Shown: positions 1 through 9,039 of the stretch, in pieces
Layout: every line of letters starts with the position of its first letter
How positions within the stretch are numbered: position 1 is the stretch's first letter
Source: Mycolicibacterium duvalii
GTDB lineage: Bacteria; Actinomycetota; Actinomycetes; Mycobacteriales; Mycobacteriaceae
Assembly: GCF_010726645.1 (NCBI RefSeq)
Contig: NZ_AP022563.1
Coordinates: forward strand, 2,480,001-2,544,000
Reading direction: 5' to 3'
Length of the DNA: 64,000 nucleotides
Program-made: the position numbers and the translations under genes
Notes under the pieces: generated by a model
What the model was told of the DNA's origin: nothing
The model's input: only the letters and a program-made list of their open reading frames with translations
Databases searched by the model: none

Positions 1-77
1 ATCTGGACGAACAGATTGCGTTTCCGGTCGGCTGCCTTCAGGTCATACCGTGCGTTCTTCTTGGGTTTGGTCGCCAC
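1..77 (-). CDS. N-terminus of a DsbA/thioredoxin-like membrane-anchored protein (partial, runs off the left edge)
   Basis: Only the first 25 codons are inside the window, read leftwards from a GTG at 77-75. The peptide is short, basic and polar (VATKPKKNARYDLKAAD, then ...NLFVQ), as expected for the cytoplasmic N-terminus before a membrane anchor. From memory it resembles the start of M. tuberculosis Rv2969c, a DsbA-like thiol oxidoreductase, which is the next gene to lipN in that genome. No catalytic CxxC is visible because the sequence ends, so the function rests on gene order and this short match. Confidence 0.6.
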   Translation of the reverse strand, partial: MATKPKKNARYDLKAADRKRNLFVQ

Positions 78-109
78 GATGCACAGCGTACCGGCGCGCG
101 CGGCCGCCC

Positions 110-1216
110 CTATCCGGCGTGGGCCAGATGCGCGCGCAGCGCCGAGATGATCTCGGCCATCGCGGTGGCGCTGCCCCCGCCCAGCGGGAAGAAGTTGGCG
201 AACCCGTGGACCAGCGAGCCGTACTCCCGGAAGTCGACCGGGGTGCCCGCCCGGCGCAGCGCGTCGGCGTAGCTGCGGCCCTCGTCGCGCAGCGGATCGA
301 AGCCCGCGGTGATCAGCAGCGCCGGGGCCAGGCCCGAGTGGTCGTCGGCCAGCAGCGGGGACACCCGCGGATCGTCGGCGGCCAGTTCGGATCCGTCGAG
401 GAAGTGACCGGTGAACCAGTCGATGTCGTGCTGGGTCAGGAAGAACCCGTGCGCGAAGAGGGTCTTCGACCGGGTGTGCCCGACGTAGTCGGTGACCGGG
501 TAGAACAGCAGCTGCAAGGCGGGGCGGGGGGCGTCCTCGTCGCGCGCGCGCAGCGCCACCAGCGCCGACAGGTTCGCGCCGGCGCTGTCGCCGCCGACGG
601 CGATGCGCTTCGGATCGGCACCCAGCCCGGCCGCGTGTTCGACAGCCCACAGATACGCGGCGTAGGCATCCTCGGCGCCGGCGGGCGCCTTGTGTTCCGG
701 GGCCAGCCGGTAGTCCACGGACAGGACGTGGACGCGTCCAGTGCGACAGATCTCCCGGCACAGGTCGTCGTGTGAGTCGATGCTGCCGATGACGTGGCCG
801 CCGCCGTGGAAGAACACCAGCAGCGGAGCATCCGGTTCGTCGGTTCGGTAGTGGCGGGCCGCGCGCGGCCCGTGCGCACCGTCGACGGTCAACTCGCTCA
901 CCCCGGGCACCGGGATCTGCTGCCGGTAGCCGGCGGCCAGCACCTCCAGCTGGGCCCGTGAGAGCACCGGGTCGTCGTCGGCGACCAAGCCGTCGATGCC
1001 CATCGCCTTCTGTCCGGCCAGCATCAGCTGCATGGTGGTGTCGAGGGTGTTGCCGTCGATGACCACCGCGCGCCCACCGAGCGCCAGGCGCTTGAGGCCG
1101 TGCGGAATGTAAGGCATCCCGCGCAGGGTCAACCCGGCGATCTTGTTGGTGACGGTGTCTTTGACCGAGAGCTTGACTGCGGACGGTCCGACGCTGATCT
1201 GTTCCGCGGCGGTCAT
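110..1216 (-). CDS. lipN: Alpha/beta-hydrolase esterase/lipase, hormone-sensitive-lipase type (LipN-like)
   Basis: A 368-residue alpha/beta hydrolase of the HSL (family IV) group, which hydrolyses short-chain carboxyl esters. The oxyanion motif HGGG is at residues 137-140, the nucleophile is in GDSAG (Ser211), and the remaining triad members are probably Asp308 (AGFDPLRDEG) and His338 (LVHGF). No signal peptide is seen. The ATG at 1216 gives a full-length family protein. It lies downstream of nothing on its strand and is divergent from the aldo-keto reductase gene. Position next to the Rv2969c-like gene supports orthology with Rv2970c (LipN). The physiological substrate is unknown. Confidence 0.85.
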   Translation of the reverse strand: MTAAEQISVGPSAVKLSVKDTVTNKIAGLTLRGMPYIPHGLKRLALGGRAVVIDGNTLDTTMQLMLAGQKAMGIDGLVADDDPVLSRAQLEVLAAGYRQQIPVPGVSELTVDGAHGPRAARHYRTDEPDAPLLVFFHGGGHVIGSIDSHDDLCREICRTGRVHVLSVDYRLAPEHKAPAGAEDAYAAYLWAVEHAAGLGADPKRIAVGGDSAGANLSALVALRARDEDAPRPALQLLFYPVTDYVGHTRSKTLFAHGFFLTQHDIDWFTGHFLDGSELAADDPRVSPLLADDHSGLAPALLITAGFDPLRDEGRSYADALRRAGTPVDFREYGSLVHGFANFFPLGGGSATAMAEIISALRAHLAHAG

Positions 1217-1358
1217 GGCGTTCCCTCCCGAATCCGGTCGTCGCGCGTGCCGTCCGGCAGCGGGCCTGCGGCGAGCGGCCGCGCCGGGCGCACGGTCGGC
1301 GTCAGCCTACGGCGTGGCGGGTACCGCGCGCTGATTAGGTGGGTATGAGTGGCGGCAA

Positions 1359-1364
1359 TATAGT
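1359..1364 (+). promoter_or_regulatory. Putative -10 element of the aldo-keto reductase gene
   Basis: TATAGT stands about 35 bp before the ATG at 1400 in the 183-bp divergent intergenic region and is a good mycobacterial SigA-type -10 hexamer. No convincing -35 is visible at 16-18 bp upstream, which is common for these promoters. The ATG is preceded by a purine-rich ribosome binding site, AGAAGAAGG. Confidence 0.35.
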
Positions 1365-1399
1365 CATCGCGAGCATTCCACTTCAGAGAAGAAGGTGAC

Positions 1400-2236
1400 A
1401 TGACTTCGGCGGCTGCGATTCCCACCGTGACTCTCAACGACGACCACACGATGCCGGTGATCGGCCTCGGCGTCGGTGAGCTGTCGGAATCCGACACCGA
1501 ACGCGCCGTCACGGCCGCGCTCGAAGCCGGTTACCGCCTGATCGACACCGCGGAGGCGTACGGCAACGAGGCCGCCGTCGGCCGCGCGATCAAAGCCTCC
1601 GGCGTGGCTCGGGAGGAAATCTTCGTCACCACCAAGCTGTCACCGCAGGATCTGGGGTTCAGCGCCTCCCGCGACGCGCTGAAGGCGAGCCTGGAGCGGC
1701 TCGGTCTGGACTACGTCGACCTCTATCTCATCCACTGGCCGGCCGGTGAGCAGGGCAAGTACATCGACAGCTGGGGCGGGCTGATGAAGGCCAAGGAACT
1801 CGGCGACACCCGGTCCATCGGAGTGTGCAATTTCCACGCCCACCACCTCGACGACATCATCAACTTGTCGTTCTTCACCCCCGCGGTCAACCAGATCGAG
1901 CTGCACCCGCTGCTCAACCAGGCCGACCTGCGTGCGGTCAACGCCGAGCAAGGAATCGTCACCCAGGCCTACGGCCCGCTCGGGGTCGGCCGCCTGCTCG
2001 ATCACCCCACCGTCGCCGGCGTCGCCGAGGCGCACGGCAAGACCGCGGCGCAGGTCCTGATCCGCTGGAGCCTGCAGCTCGGGAACGCCGTCATCCCCCG
2101 CTCGTCGTCACCGGAGCGCATCAAGGCCAACCTCGAGGTGTTCGACTTCGAGCTCACCGAGGAGCAGATGACCGCGCTCAACGGCCTCGACGACGGCACC
2201 CGCTTCCGTCCCGACCCGGACACCTACACCGGGTAG
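1400..2236 (+). CDS. Aldo-keto reductase (Rv2971-like)
   Basis: A 278-residue NADPH-dependent aldo-keto reductase of the AKR5/2,5-diketo-gluconate-reductase-like group. The catalytic tetrad is visible: Asp49 and Tyr54 in [11 protein letters not shown], Lys79 in VTTKL and His112 in LIHWP. The C-terminal NADPH-binding segment [14 protein letters not shown] is intact. The start at the ATG at 1400 is supported by an AAGG purine tract 6-10 nt upstream. The M. tuberculosis orthologue at this position (Rv2971) is reported to reduce dicarbonyls such as methylglyoxal, and that role is inferred here. It is followed by two further metabolic genes on the same strand. Confidence 0.9.
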   Translation: MTSAAAIPTVTLNDDHTMPVIGLGVGELSESDTERAVTAALEAGYRLIDTAEAYGNEAAVGRAIKASGVAREEIFVTTKLSPQDLGFSASRDALKASLERLGLDYVDLYLIHWPAGEQGKYIDSWGGLMKAKELGDTRSIGVCNFHAHHLDDIINLSFFTPAVNQIELHPLLNQADLRAVNAEQGIVTQAYGPLGVGRLLDHPTVAGVAEAHGKTAAQVLIRWSLQLGNAVIPRSSSPERIKANLEVFDFELTEEQMTALNGLDDGTRFRPDPDTYTG

Positions 2237-2295
2237 CCGAGACGGCGTCGACGGTAGCTTCGGTCCTCGGAACTGTCGATCGAACGGAGGCCCCG

Positions 2296-2676
2296 GTGGA
2301 CGAGCACACCTACGAGACGGGACGCGCGATCCGCAGCGCGGTGCTCGGCGCCGAGTATGTCGAGAAGGCCGCCGCCCAGGCCGACGACTTCTCGGGGCCG
2401 CTGCAGGATCTGGTCACCGAGTACTGCTGGGGCGCGGTGTGGGGCCGCGACGGCCTGACCCACAAGACGCGCAGCATGCTGAACCTGGCCATGCTGGCGG
2501 TGCTCAACCGTCCGCACGAGCTGCGCACCCACGTCCGCGCAGCCCTGACCAACGGGGTCACCCGCGAAGAGATTCGTGAGGTCTTCCTGCAGGTCGGGGT
2601 CTACGCCGGGATTCCGGCTGCGGTCGACAGCTTCCGGCTGGCGCGTGAGGTGTTCGCCGAGGTGGACGCCCGGTGA
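2296..2676 (+). CDS. Carboxymuconolactone decarboxylase family protein
   Basis: A 126-residue single-domain CMD/AhpD-fold protein. It has the family features of 4-carboxymuconolactone decarboxylase: KTRSMLNLAMLAVL, the His-containing HELRTHVRAALTNGVT, and EEIREVFLQVGVYAGIPAAVDSF. The redox CxxC of the AhpD branch is absent, so decarboxylase or lactone chemistry is more likely than peroxidase chemistry. The GTG at 2296 is chosen because GGAGG lies six bases upstream, and longer reading in this frame is antisense-like sequence inside the previous gene. The stop codon overlaps the start of the next gene (GTGA), so the two are translationally coupled. The substrate is not known. Confidence 0.85.
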   Translation: MDEHTYETGRAIRSAVLGAEYVEKAAAQADDFSGPLQDLVTEYCWGAVWGRDGLTHKTRSMLNLAMLAVLNRPHELRTHVRAALTNGVTREEIREVFLQVGVYAGIPAAVDSFRLAREVFAEVDAR

Positions 2677-3590
2677 CCGGCGGCGTCGTCGGGTTCGTCG
2701 GGCTGGGCAACATGGGGCTGCCGATGATGCGACGGCTGCTCACCGCCGGTCACCGGGTGGTGGCCTTCGACACGCACCGGGAGGCGCTGGACCGCGCGGC
2801 CGCCGCGGGCGCGTCCGTGGCGGCCTCGGTACGCGACGTGGGCGATCGCGCCGACACCGTCTTGGCCAGCCTGCCGACACCACAGGTCTGCACCGCGGTG
2901 GCCGCCGAACTTGCCGCCGCGCAGCGGATCCGGCGGTTCGTCGACCTGTCGACCGTGGGACAGCTTGCGGCGCAACGCAATCACGACATGTTGGCCGCGG
3001 GTGGTGTGGCCGCTCTGGACAGTCCGGTCAGCGGCGGTATCCACGGCGCCGAAGCCGGCACGCTGGCGGTGATGGTGTCCGGGCCGCGCACCGAATTCGA
3101 CGCTCTGGCAGACGTGTACGCGGCGATCGGAAAGGCCATCTTCGTCTCGGAGAAGCCCGGCGCCGCACAGACCATGAAACTGGTCAACAACCTGATGGCC
3201 GCCACCACCCTGGCCGCGACGGCTGAGGTGATGGTGATGGGCGTGAAGTCCGGGCTGGACCCCGAGGTGATGATCGAGGTCCTCAACGCCGGTTCCGGCG
3301 GAACCCACGCCAGCCGCGACAAGTTCCCCCGGGCGGTGCTGCCGCGCACCTTCGACTACGGGTTCGCGACCGGGTTGATGGCCAAGGACGTCGCGCTCTA
3401 CCTCACCGAAGCCCGGGCGCTCGGCGCGCCGGTCGAGGTCGCCGAGCTCGTGGCCGGCATCTGGGCGGCCACCCAGGCCAGCCAGGGACCCGACGCGGAT
3501 TTCACCTGCGTGATCAAACCGATGGAGGAGGCAGCCGGGGTGACCGTCGGCACCGTCACCCCGCCGGACACGTCTGCGCGGCTGCCCTGA
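2673..3590 (+). CDS. NAD-binding 3-hydroxyisobutyrate-dehydrogenase-like oxidoreductase
   Basis: A 305-residue beta-hydroxyacid dehydrogenase. The N-terminal Rossmann motif is VGFVGLGNMGLPMM. The substrate-binding motif DSPVSGGIHGAEAGTL is near residue 110, and the catalytic Lys is in AQTMKLVNNLMAA. The all-helical C-terminal domain is complete. Reduction or oxidation of a short 3-hydroxy acid (3-hydroxyisobutyrate, tartronate semialdehyde or similar) is the family reaction, and the specific substrate cannot be read from sequence. It starts on a GTG overlapping the TGA of the carboxymuconolactone-decarboxylase-like gene, which suggests one catabolic operon. Its last 35 bp overlap the convergent HNH gene. 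Confidence 0.85.
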   Translation: MTGGVVGFVGLGNMGLPMMRRLLTAGHRVVAFDTHREALDRAAAAGASVAASVRDVGDRADTVLASLPTPQVCTAVAAELAAAQRIRRFVDLSTVGQLAAQRNHDMLAAGGVAALDSPVSGGIHGAEAGTLAVMVSGPRTEFDALADVYAAIGKAIFVSEKPGAAQTMKLVNNLMAATTLAATAEVMVMGVKSGLDPEVMIEVLNAGSGGTHASRDKFPRAVLPRTFDYGFATGLMAKDVALYLTEARALGAPVEVAELVAGIWAATQASQGPDADFTCVIKPMEEAAGVTVGTVTPPDTSARLP

Positions 3591-4263
3591 GCGCCTGCGA
3601 CGACGGCGCGTCCACCGGCAGCCGGTAACCGCGCAGGACCGCGATGTACTGCATGGCGTACTGGCAGTGGAACGCCGCATTCGGCGGCATCCACACCGCG
3701 GGTTCCTTGTCGCCCTTGTCCTGATTGGTGGGTCCGTCCACGGCCAGCAGATTGGCCGGATCGTTGGCGAACCGGGTGCGCATCTCGTCGGTCCAGTCGC
3801 CGGCCCCCAGATCCCAGGCGTAAGCCAGCGGCACGATGTGGTCGATCTGGACCGACGCGCCGGTCTGTGCGCCCCGCACGAACGGCACGGTGGCGCTGGT
3901 GTACGGATCCCGCAGCACGCCGGTGGCCACCGCGGTCGGACAACGCGAGATCGCCACGTAGGTCTTGTCGATCAGGTCCCGGTCCAGGATGTCGTTGCGG
4001 GTGTCACACCCGTTGTGTCCACCCGGAGCGCTGGTGTCGTCGGTCCACGAGTCGCCGAATGCGTCGCGGCGGTAGTCGCCGCGACGCGGCCGCGCGTCGA
4101 TCTGCGCGATTCCGGCCAAGACGTCCACCCCGGGCGCGACGGTCGGCACATCGGCATCGGCGAGATACTCGGCGGGCGGGTTCGTGGCGGAGGTGACCTG
4201 GTAGGCCACCAGGACCGACAGGATCGCCGCCACCGCGAGCCACAGCACGTGCTTGCGGCTCAT
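3556..4263 (-). CDS. Membrane-anchored or secreted HNH endonuclease-family protein (DUF1524 type)
   Basis: A 235-residue protein with an N-terminal signal-anchor (LWLAVAAILSVLVAYQV, residues about 7-23) and an extracytoplasmic domain. The domain carries the DUF1524/HNH signature QIDHIVPLAYAWDLGAGDW followed by NDPANLLAVDGPTNQDKGDKEP, giving the catalytic His and the Asn/His-type metal ligands. Cysteines in CDTRND, SRCP, FHCQY and QTCPAG suggest disulfides outside the cytoplasm. Its ATG overlaps the recG stop (ATGA), so it is translated from the recG message. M. tuberculosis has the same order (Rv2973c-Rv2972c). The role of a secreted nuclease-like protein here is unknown. Confidence 0.85.
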   Translation of the reverse strand: MSRKHVLWLAVAAILSVLVAYQVTSATNPPAEYLADADVPTVAPGVDVLAGIAQIDARPRRGDYRRDAFGDSWTDDTSAPGGHNGCDTRNDILDRDLIDKTYVAISRCPTAVATGVLRDPYTSATVPFVRGAQTGASVQIDHIVPLAYAWDLGAGDWTDEMRTRFANDPANLLAVDGPTNQDKGDKEPAVWMPPNAAFHCQYAMQYIAVLRGYRLPVDAPSSQALRAAAQTCPAG

Positions 4264-6527
4264 GACATGTCCAGGAACTGCACGCGGTCGGTGGCGGTGA
4301 ACGGCGCCGACAACGCCGCCATGCCGGGATCGTCGGGATCGGACGCGTAGACCGTCTCACAGAGCTCGCGCGCGGCCAGGATGATGTCGAGGTGCTGGGC
4401 CAACGACAGGAAGCGCAGCGTGATGGGCCGGCCGGACTGGTGATAGCCCAGCACGTCGCCTTCGCTGCGTTCCTGCAGGTCCAGATCGGCAAGCGCGAAG
4501 CCGTCCAGGGTGCCGGCGACCGCCTGCAGCCGCTGACCGGCCCGCGACGACTCGGGCAGGTTGGTCGCCAACAGGCAGAGGCTGGGGTGCCGGCCGCGCC
4601 CGATCCGGCCCCGCAGCTGATGGAGCTGGCTGATGCCGAACCGGTCGGCGTCCATCACCACCATGACCGTGGCATTGGGCACGTCCACGCCGACCTCGAT
4701 GACCGTCGTGCACACCAGCACGTCGATCTCGCCGGCGCGGAACGCGGCCATCACGGCGTCCTTCTCCTCGCCGGCCAGGCGGCCGTGCATCAGCCCCAGC
4801 CGTAGACCGGCCAGCGGGCCCCGCTGCAGACGGGCGAACAACTCGACGACGGTGATCGGCGGCGGCCCCTGCTCCGCAGGTTCATCGGCGCCGTCCTTGG
4901 CCTTCTCGACGTCCTTGTCGGGGTCCCCGCCGCCGGGCTTGTCGGCTTCGTCGATACGCGACGCCACGACGTAGGCCTGGCGGCCGGCACGCACCTCCTC
5001 GGCGATCCGCGCCCACGCCCGGTCGAGCCACGCCGGCTTCTCGCGCACGAAGATGGTGTTGGTGGCGATGGGCTGGCGGCCCCGCGGCAGCTCCCGCAGC
5101 GTGGAGGTCTCGAGGTCGCCGTAGACCGTCAGCGCAACCGTCCGCGGAATCGGGGTGGCCGTCATCACCAGCAGATGCGGCGTGATCCCGGCGGGAGCCT
5201 TGGCGCGCAGGCGATCTCGTTGCGCCACGCCGAACCGGTGCTGTTCGTCGACGACCACCATGCCCAGGTTGGCGAACTCCACCGCGTCCTGCAGCAGCGC
5301 GTGCGTGCCGATCACTATGCCGGCCGCCCCGGCCGAAACGAGCGCGCGCACCTCGCGTTTCTGCGCCGCCGGCATCGACCCGGTCAACAGCGCCACCTGC
5401 GTTCCGTCGTCGGCCCCGCCGAGCTGGCCTGCCATCCCGAGCGGACCCAGCATGGCCCGGATGGACTGGGCGTGCTGGGCGGCAAGGACTTCGGTCGGGG
5501 CCAGCAACGCGCACTGGTAGCCCGCATCGATCATCTGCAGCATCGCCAGCAGGGACACGATGGTCTTCCCGGAGCCGACCTCGCCCTGGAGCATGCGGTT
5601 CATCGGACGGGCCGCGGCCATCTCCGCGGACAACACATCGAGCACCTCGCGCTGCCCGGCCGTCAACTCGAACGGCAGCTGCGCGGTCATCGCCGCAGCC
5701 AGGCCGTCCCCGCGACGCGCGGCGACCGGACCGGTGCCGCTGAGCTCGCCGTGCCGGCGCACCACCAGACCCCACTGCAGACCGATCGCCTCGTCGTAGG
5801 TCAGCCGGTCGATCGCCCGGGCCCGCTCGCGCTGGGTCTCGGCCAGGTGCACGGCACGCAACGCGTCGTTCTCACTCATCAGATCGTGTTCGCGCACAAA
5901 CGATTCCGGCAACGGTTCGGCGACCGGATCCAACACCGCGAGCAGTTGCCGCACGCACGCGTAGATATCCCACGTCTGCACCTTCGCGCTGGCCGGGTAG
6001 ATCGGGAAGAACTCGCGCTCGAACTCGGCGAGCAACGCGTCACCGGTCACCCCGGCGGCCGACGCGATGGCCGCCAGCGATTTCGTCCCGCCGGTGCGAC
6101 CCTCGGGTGATTCGAGCACCAGGAACGCCGGATGGGTCAGCTGCAGCACGCCGCGGTAGTAGCCGACGACCCCGGAGAGCATCACCTTGGCGCCCTCTAC
6201 GAGGGTGCCTTTGAGGAAGCGCGGATTGAAGAACGTCGCGGTGACCTTCGGGCGCCGGTCGCCGAGGGTGACCACGAGAAACTCCCGGCTCGGGCTGCGC
6301 CTGGTGTACTTGCGTTCGGCTTTGGTGATGACGTCGATGAAGGTGACGTGTTCGCCCTCGGAGAGGTCGAGGTCCTCGCCGTGCCCGCGCACGGTCATCG
6401 CATCGCTGTACTTGCGCGGGAAGTACCGCAGCAGGTCGCTGACGGTGTGCAGGTCGAGATGTTCGGCAAGCTGATCGGCGGCCTTCTTACCGATCACCAG
6501 ATCGAGGCGGTCCCCCGGCGCCGCCAT
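4260..6527 (-). CDS. recG: ATP-dependent DNA helicase RecG
   Basis: A 755-residue RecG, the branch-migration helicase that regresses stalled replication forks and processes Holliday junctions. The N-terminal wedge/OB domain is recognisable (HVTFIDVITKAERKYTRR, VVGYYRGVLQLTHP). The helicase core has Walker A GEVGSGKT near residue 308, DEQH in VVVDEQHRFGVAQR, the TATPIPRT motif III, and the C-terminal motifs TTVIEVGVDVPNA and QLRGRIGRG. The insertion rich in D, E and K between the helicase lobes (DEADKPGGGDPDKDVEKAKDGADE) is typical of actinobacterial RecG. The gene begins one nucleotide after the stop of the upstream DAK2 kinase gene. Confidence 0.96.
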   Translation of the reverse strand: MAAPGDRLDLVIGKKAADQLAEHLDLHTVSDLLRYFPRKYSDAMTVRGHGEDLDLSEGEHVTFIDVITKAERKYTRRSPSREFLVVTLGDRRPKVTATFFNPRFLKGTLVEGAKVMLSGVVGYYRGVLQLTHPAFLVLESPEGRTGGTKSLAAIASAAGVTGDALLAEFEREFFPIYPASAKVQTWDIYACVRQLLAVLDPVAEPLPESFVREHDLMSENDALRAVHLAETQRERARAIDRLTYDEAIGLQWGLVVRRHGELSGTGPVAARRGDGLAAAMTAQLPFELTAGQREVLDVLSAEMAAARPMNRMLQGEVGSGKTIVSLLAMLQMIDAGYQCALLAPTEVLAAQHAQSIRAMLGPLGMAGQLGGADDGTQVALLTGSMPAAQKREVRALVSAGAAGIVIGTHALLQDAVEFANLGMVVVDEQHRFGVAQRDRLRAKAPAGITPHLLVMTATPIPRTVALTVYGDLETSTLRELPRGRQPIATNTIFVREKPAWLDRAWARIAEEVRAGRQAYVVASRIDEADKPGGGDPDKDVEKAKDGADEPAEQGPPPITVVELFARLQRGPLAGLRLGLMHGRLAGEEKDAVMAAFRAGEIDVLVCTTVIEVGVDVPNATVMVVMDADRFGISQLHQLRGRIGRGRHPSLCLLATNLPESSRAGQRLQAVAGTLDGFALADLDLQERSEGDVLGYHQSGRPITLRFLSLAQHLDIILAARELCETVYASDPDDPGMAALSAPFTATDRVQFLDMS

Positions 6528-6528
6528 G

Positions 6529-8169
6529 TCACTCCACCCCGATCAGCAGCGCGTCGCCGCGGTGTCCGGTGGGAAAGCGCACGAATTCGGTGCCTGGATG
6601 CTGCCGGTGGACGTGCTCGGCGAGCGCATCGCCGACGCCCGGGTCGACGTCGGCCCCCAGGAGGACCGTGACCAGCTCACCACCCGCGGCCAGCATCAGG
6701 TCGATCAACCCGGCACCCGCGGCGACCAGATCGTCGCCGACGATCACCACCTCGTCGCCGGCGATGCCCAGTCCGTCGCCGGGTTTGCAGCTGCCCGCCC
6801 AGGTCAGCGCCTCCTCGGTGGCGGCCCGTACCGACGCGTACCGCGCCCCGCCGGCGGCCCGCGCCATGGTGTACCCGTCGTCGACCAGGGGACGCTCGGG
6901 TTCGTGCACCGCCAGCGCTGCCAGGCCCTGCACCATCGATCCGGTCGGCACCGGGACCATGGCGATCCCCCACTCTGAGGCCACCGCCCAGCCGGCCAGC
7001 AGCTCCTCGGCGGCCACGTAGCCGTTGGGCAGCACCATCACCTGGGCCGCACCGGTGTTGACGAGGGCGTGCAACAGTCGGTGGGCGCTGATCGGGGCGT
7101 CGGGATCGTGGCGCAATACCTGGGCGCCCTCCTTGCCGAACAGCTCTTCGGCGCCGTCTCCGTCGACGAGTGCCAGCACTGCACGCTCGCGGCTCCATGC
7201 TCCGGTTGCGGGCCGGCCGCCGTGCAGCGAGGTGATCTGGATGTTGCTGGGGCTTCCGACCGCCAGCCCCGCCTCGACCGCGGCACCGGCGTCGTCGGCG
7301 TGGACGTGCACCGAGTAGCGGTCCGCGCGATCGCTGCCGCCGGGGCCGGAGGCGGCGATCGCCACCGACTCGCCGAGGTCGTCGAGGCGGGCGCGCAACC
7401 GCTCGACACCGGCGGCGTCGCATCCGGTGAGCAGATACATCACCTCGAACTGCGGGGTCGCCACCGGGCCCGCCGCACCCGCGGAGCCGGTCCGCGCCGG
7501 TTCGTAGACCCGCCGCGGCGGGGCGTGCCCGGTCAGCGTCGTGCTCAACGCATCGAGCAACACCAACAGTCCGCGTCCGCCGGCATCGACCACCCCCGCC
7601 TCGGCGAGCACGGCGAGCTGGCTGGGGGTGCGCTCGAGTGCGTCGGCGGCGGCCGCCGCCGCCGACCCGACCACGTCGCGCAAATCGGCCTGCGCTCCTG
7701 CGGCGTCTTCGGCGGCGGCGGCCGCGGCCTGCAACACCGACACGATGGTGCCCGGCACCGCTTCGCCCATCGACGTCACCACCAGAGTCACCGCGTGCCG
7801 CAGCGCGGCGGCCACGACCGGTCCGTCGATGTCGGCCAGGACGCCGTCGCGGTCGGCGGCCACCGAGCCGGTGACGTCGGCCACTGCGCGCAGGATCTGC
7901 GACAGGATGACCCCGGAGTTGCCCCGGGCGCCGCGCAACGCCCCGTCGGCCATCGCGGCAGCCACGGCCGCGACGTCGTCGACGGCCTCGCGGCTGTCGG
8001 CCTGCGCCCAGGCGGCGCGCATGGTGAACAGCATGTTCGTCCCGGTGTCGGCATCGGCCACCGGGAACACGTTGAGCAGATTGATCTCGTCGGTGTGGCT
8101 GATCAGTTCGGATACCGCGGTATGGGCCCAACGTCGCAGCGTGGACGCATCGAGCCGCCGAGCCGACAT
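6529..8169 (-). CDS. DAK2-domain kinase, FakA-like (intact; split into two ORFs in M. tuberculosis H37Rv annotation)
   Basis: A 546-residue protein. The N-terminal DhaL/DAK2 ATP-binding domain has the metal-binding motif [11 protein letters not shown] near residues 37-47 and [15 protein letters not shown] near 81-95. The middle and C-terminal DegV-related regulatory segments contain [13 protein letters not shown] sequence ([12 protein letters not shown]), [14 protein letters not shown] and [13 protein letters not shown]. This is the fatty-acid-kinase FakA architecture, in which the kinase phosphorylates fatty acids presented by a FakB partner; no FakB gene is in this window. The canonical VPDGDTGTNM reads [10 protein letters not shown] here, keeping the aspartates. 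It is first in a tight run with recG and the HNH gene, and divergent from rpmB. Confidence 0.88.
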   Translation of the reverse strand: MSARRLDASTLRRWAHTAVSELISHTDEINLLNVFPVADADTGTNMLFTMRAAWAQADSREAVDDVAAVAAAMADGALRGARGNSGVILSQILRAVADVTGSVAADRDGVLADIDGPVVAAALRHAVTLVVTSMGEAVPGTIVSVLQAAAAAAEDAAGAQADLRDVVGSAAAAAADALERTPSQLAVLAEAGVVDAGGRGLLVLLDALSTTLTGHAPPRRVYEPARTGSAGAAGPVATPQFEVMYLLTGCDAAGVERLRARLDDLGESVAIAASGPGGSDRADRYSVHVHADDAGAAVEAGLAVGSPSNIQITSLHGGRPATGAWSRERAVLALVDGDGAEELFGKEGAQVLRHDPDAPISAHRLLHALVNTGAAQVMVLPNGYVAAEELLAGWAVASEWGIAMVPVPTGSMVQGLAALAVHEPERPLVDDGYTMARAAGGARYASVRAATEEALTWAGSCKPGDGLGIAGDEVVIVGDDLVAAGAGLIDLMLAAGGELVTVLLGADVDPGVGDALAEHVHRQHPGTEFVRFPTGHRGDALLIGVE

Positions 8170-8276
8170 CCCACCTCCACAACACCCATCGACGCCGTCG
8201 TGGGCGTCAGCCTAGTCAGTCGCGCCGACACCGCCGAAGACCCGAGGTCGGCGGTGTGGATGCCGGGCCGCGAATT

Positions 8277-8304
8277 TTGGCTCCCGCGGCCGAGCCGGTA
8301 TTCT
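8277..8304 (+). promoter_or_regulatory. Putative SigA-type promoter of rpmB
   Basis: TTGGCT at 8277-8282 and TATTCT at 8299-8304, 16 bp apart, lie in the divergent region before rpmB. A start about 7 bp downstream would give a leader of roughly 74 nt with a clear GAGGAG ribosome binding site before the ATG at 8385. This is a pattern match only. Confidence 0.45.
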
Positions 8305-8384
8305 GGTCGGGTTGTCGGGTCGCGCCGCCGCAACCGGTGGCCAGACGGACCCGGACCCCAAGACTGACTCGAGGAGTTTCACAT

Positions 8385-8579
8385 ATGGCTGCCGTGTGCG
8401 AGATCTGCGGGAAGGGCCCCGGCTTCGGCAAGTCGGTGTCGCACTCCCATCGCCGGACCAGCCGTCGGTGGAACCCGAACATCCAGTCGGTGCGCGCCGT
8501 GGCCCGCCCCGGCGGCAACAAGCAGCGCATCAACGTGTGCACCTCCTGCCTCAAGGCGGGCAAGGTCTCGCGCGGCTGA
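8385..8579 (+). CDS. rpmB: 50S ribosomal protein L28
   Basis: A 64-residue L28 with the family signature ([28 protein letters not shown]). Both CxxC pairs, CEIC and CTSC, are present, so this is the zinc-binding (C+) form. The ATG at 8385 is preceded by GAGGAG nine bases upstream; the longer frame upstream has no initiation signal. Mycobacteria typically carry more than one rpmB, including zinc-independent paralogues elsewhere that replace C+ proteins under zinc limitation. Which paralogue is dominant cannot be told from this window. Confidence 0.93.
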   Translation: MAAVCEICGKGPGFGKSVSHSHRRTSRRWNPNIQSVRAVARPGGNKQRINVCTSCLKAGKVSRG

Positions 8580-8693
8580 CGCCGTCGGTGCCCGCGGTAC
8601 GCCGGGGCGCCACGTTTCGCTGTGGGCTGCTCGGGTACGGGCCATCCTGAGGCTGGGCACACGGCCCGGCCGGGAAGGATACGGCCACACAGC

Positions 8694-8981
8694 ATGAGGA
8701 ACAGTAGAAATCTGCGGTCTGCGCTGATCACTGCGTCCGGGGCGCTGGCCGCCACCGGCCTGCTCGCCGCCTGTGGTGACTCCGGAACCACCGACACGGA
8801 GACCACCGAGACCGAAACCACTCAGACGACCGAGACCACGACGGAGACGACTCCGCCCGAGACGACCGAACCCGCGCCCACCACCGAGGGCGAGAACACC
8901 ATCGAGATCCCGTCACCGAGTGTCGACGTTCCCTCCCCGGACATCGACCTGCCCGAGGTGACCACCAGCCCGGTCGGCTGA
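8694..8981 (+). CDS. Small Thr/Glu/Pro-rich putative lipoprotein
   Basis: A 95-residue protein that is not assigned to a known family. A short basic N-terminus (MRNSRNLRS) leads into a hydrophobic segment ending in the lipobox LLAAC, predicting cleavage before Cys24 and lipid anchoring. The mature part is low complexity: repeated T-E-T runs, then PPETTEPAPTTEG, then an acidic tail with two SPSVDVPSPDIDLP-like stretches. Such a sequence is expected to be an unstructured, possibly O-mannosylated, cell-wall tether. The ATG at 8694 is chosen because it gives a canonical signal peptide. It stands alone between rpmB and the convergent ung. Confidence 0.75.
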   Translation: MRNSRNLRSALITASGALAATGLLAACGDSGTTDTETTETETTQTTETTTETTPPETTEPAPTTEGENTIEIPSPSVDVPSPDIDLPEVTTSPVG

Positions 8982-8991
8982 CCCCGGCGCG

Positions 8992-9028
8992 GCGGGATCC
9001 GTCCGGGCCCCTCAGTGGCGGATCCCGC
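8992..9028. terminator. Inverted repeat between convergent lipoprotein gene and ung
   Basis: GCGGGATCCG (8992-9001) and CGGATCCCGC (9019-9028) are perfect 10-bp arms around a 17-nt loop, just after one stop codon and before the other. There is no U-tract, so if it terminates it is of the U-less kind often seen in mycobacteria, and could serve both strands. Confidence 0.5.
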
Positions 9029-9039
9029 GCTGCGCGCCG

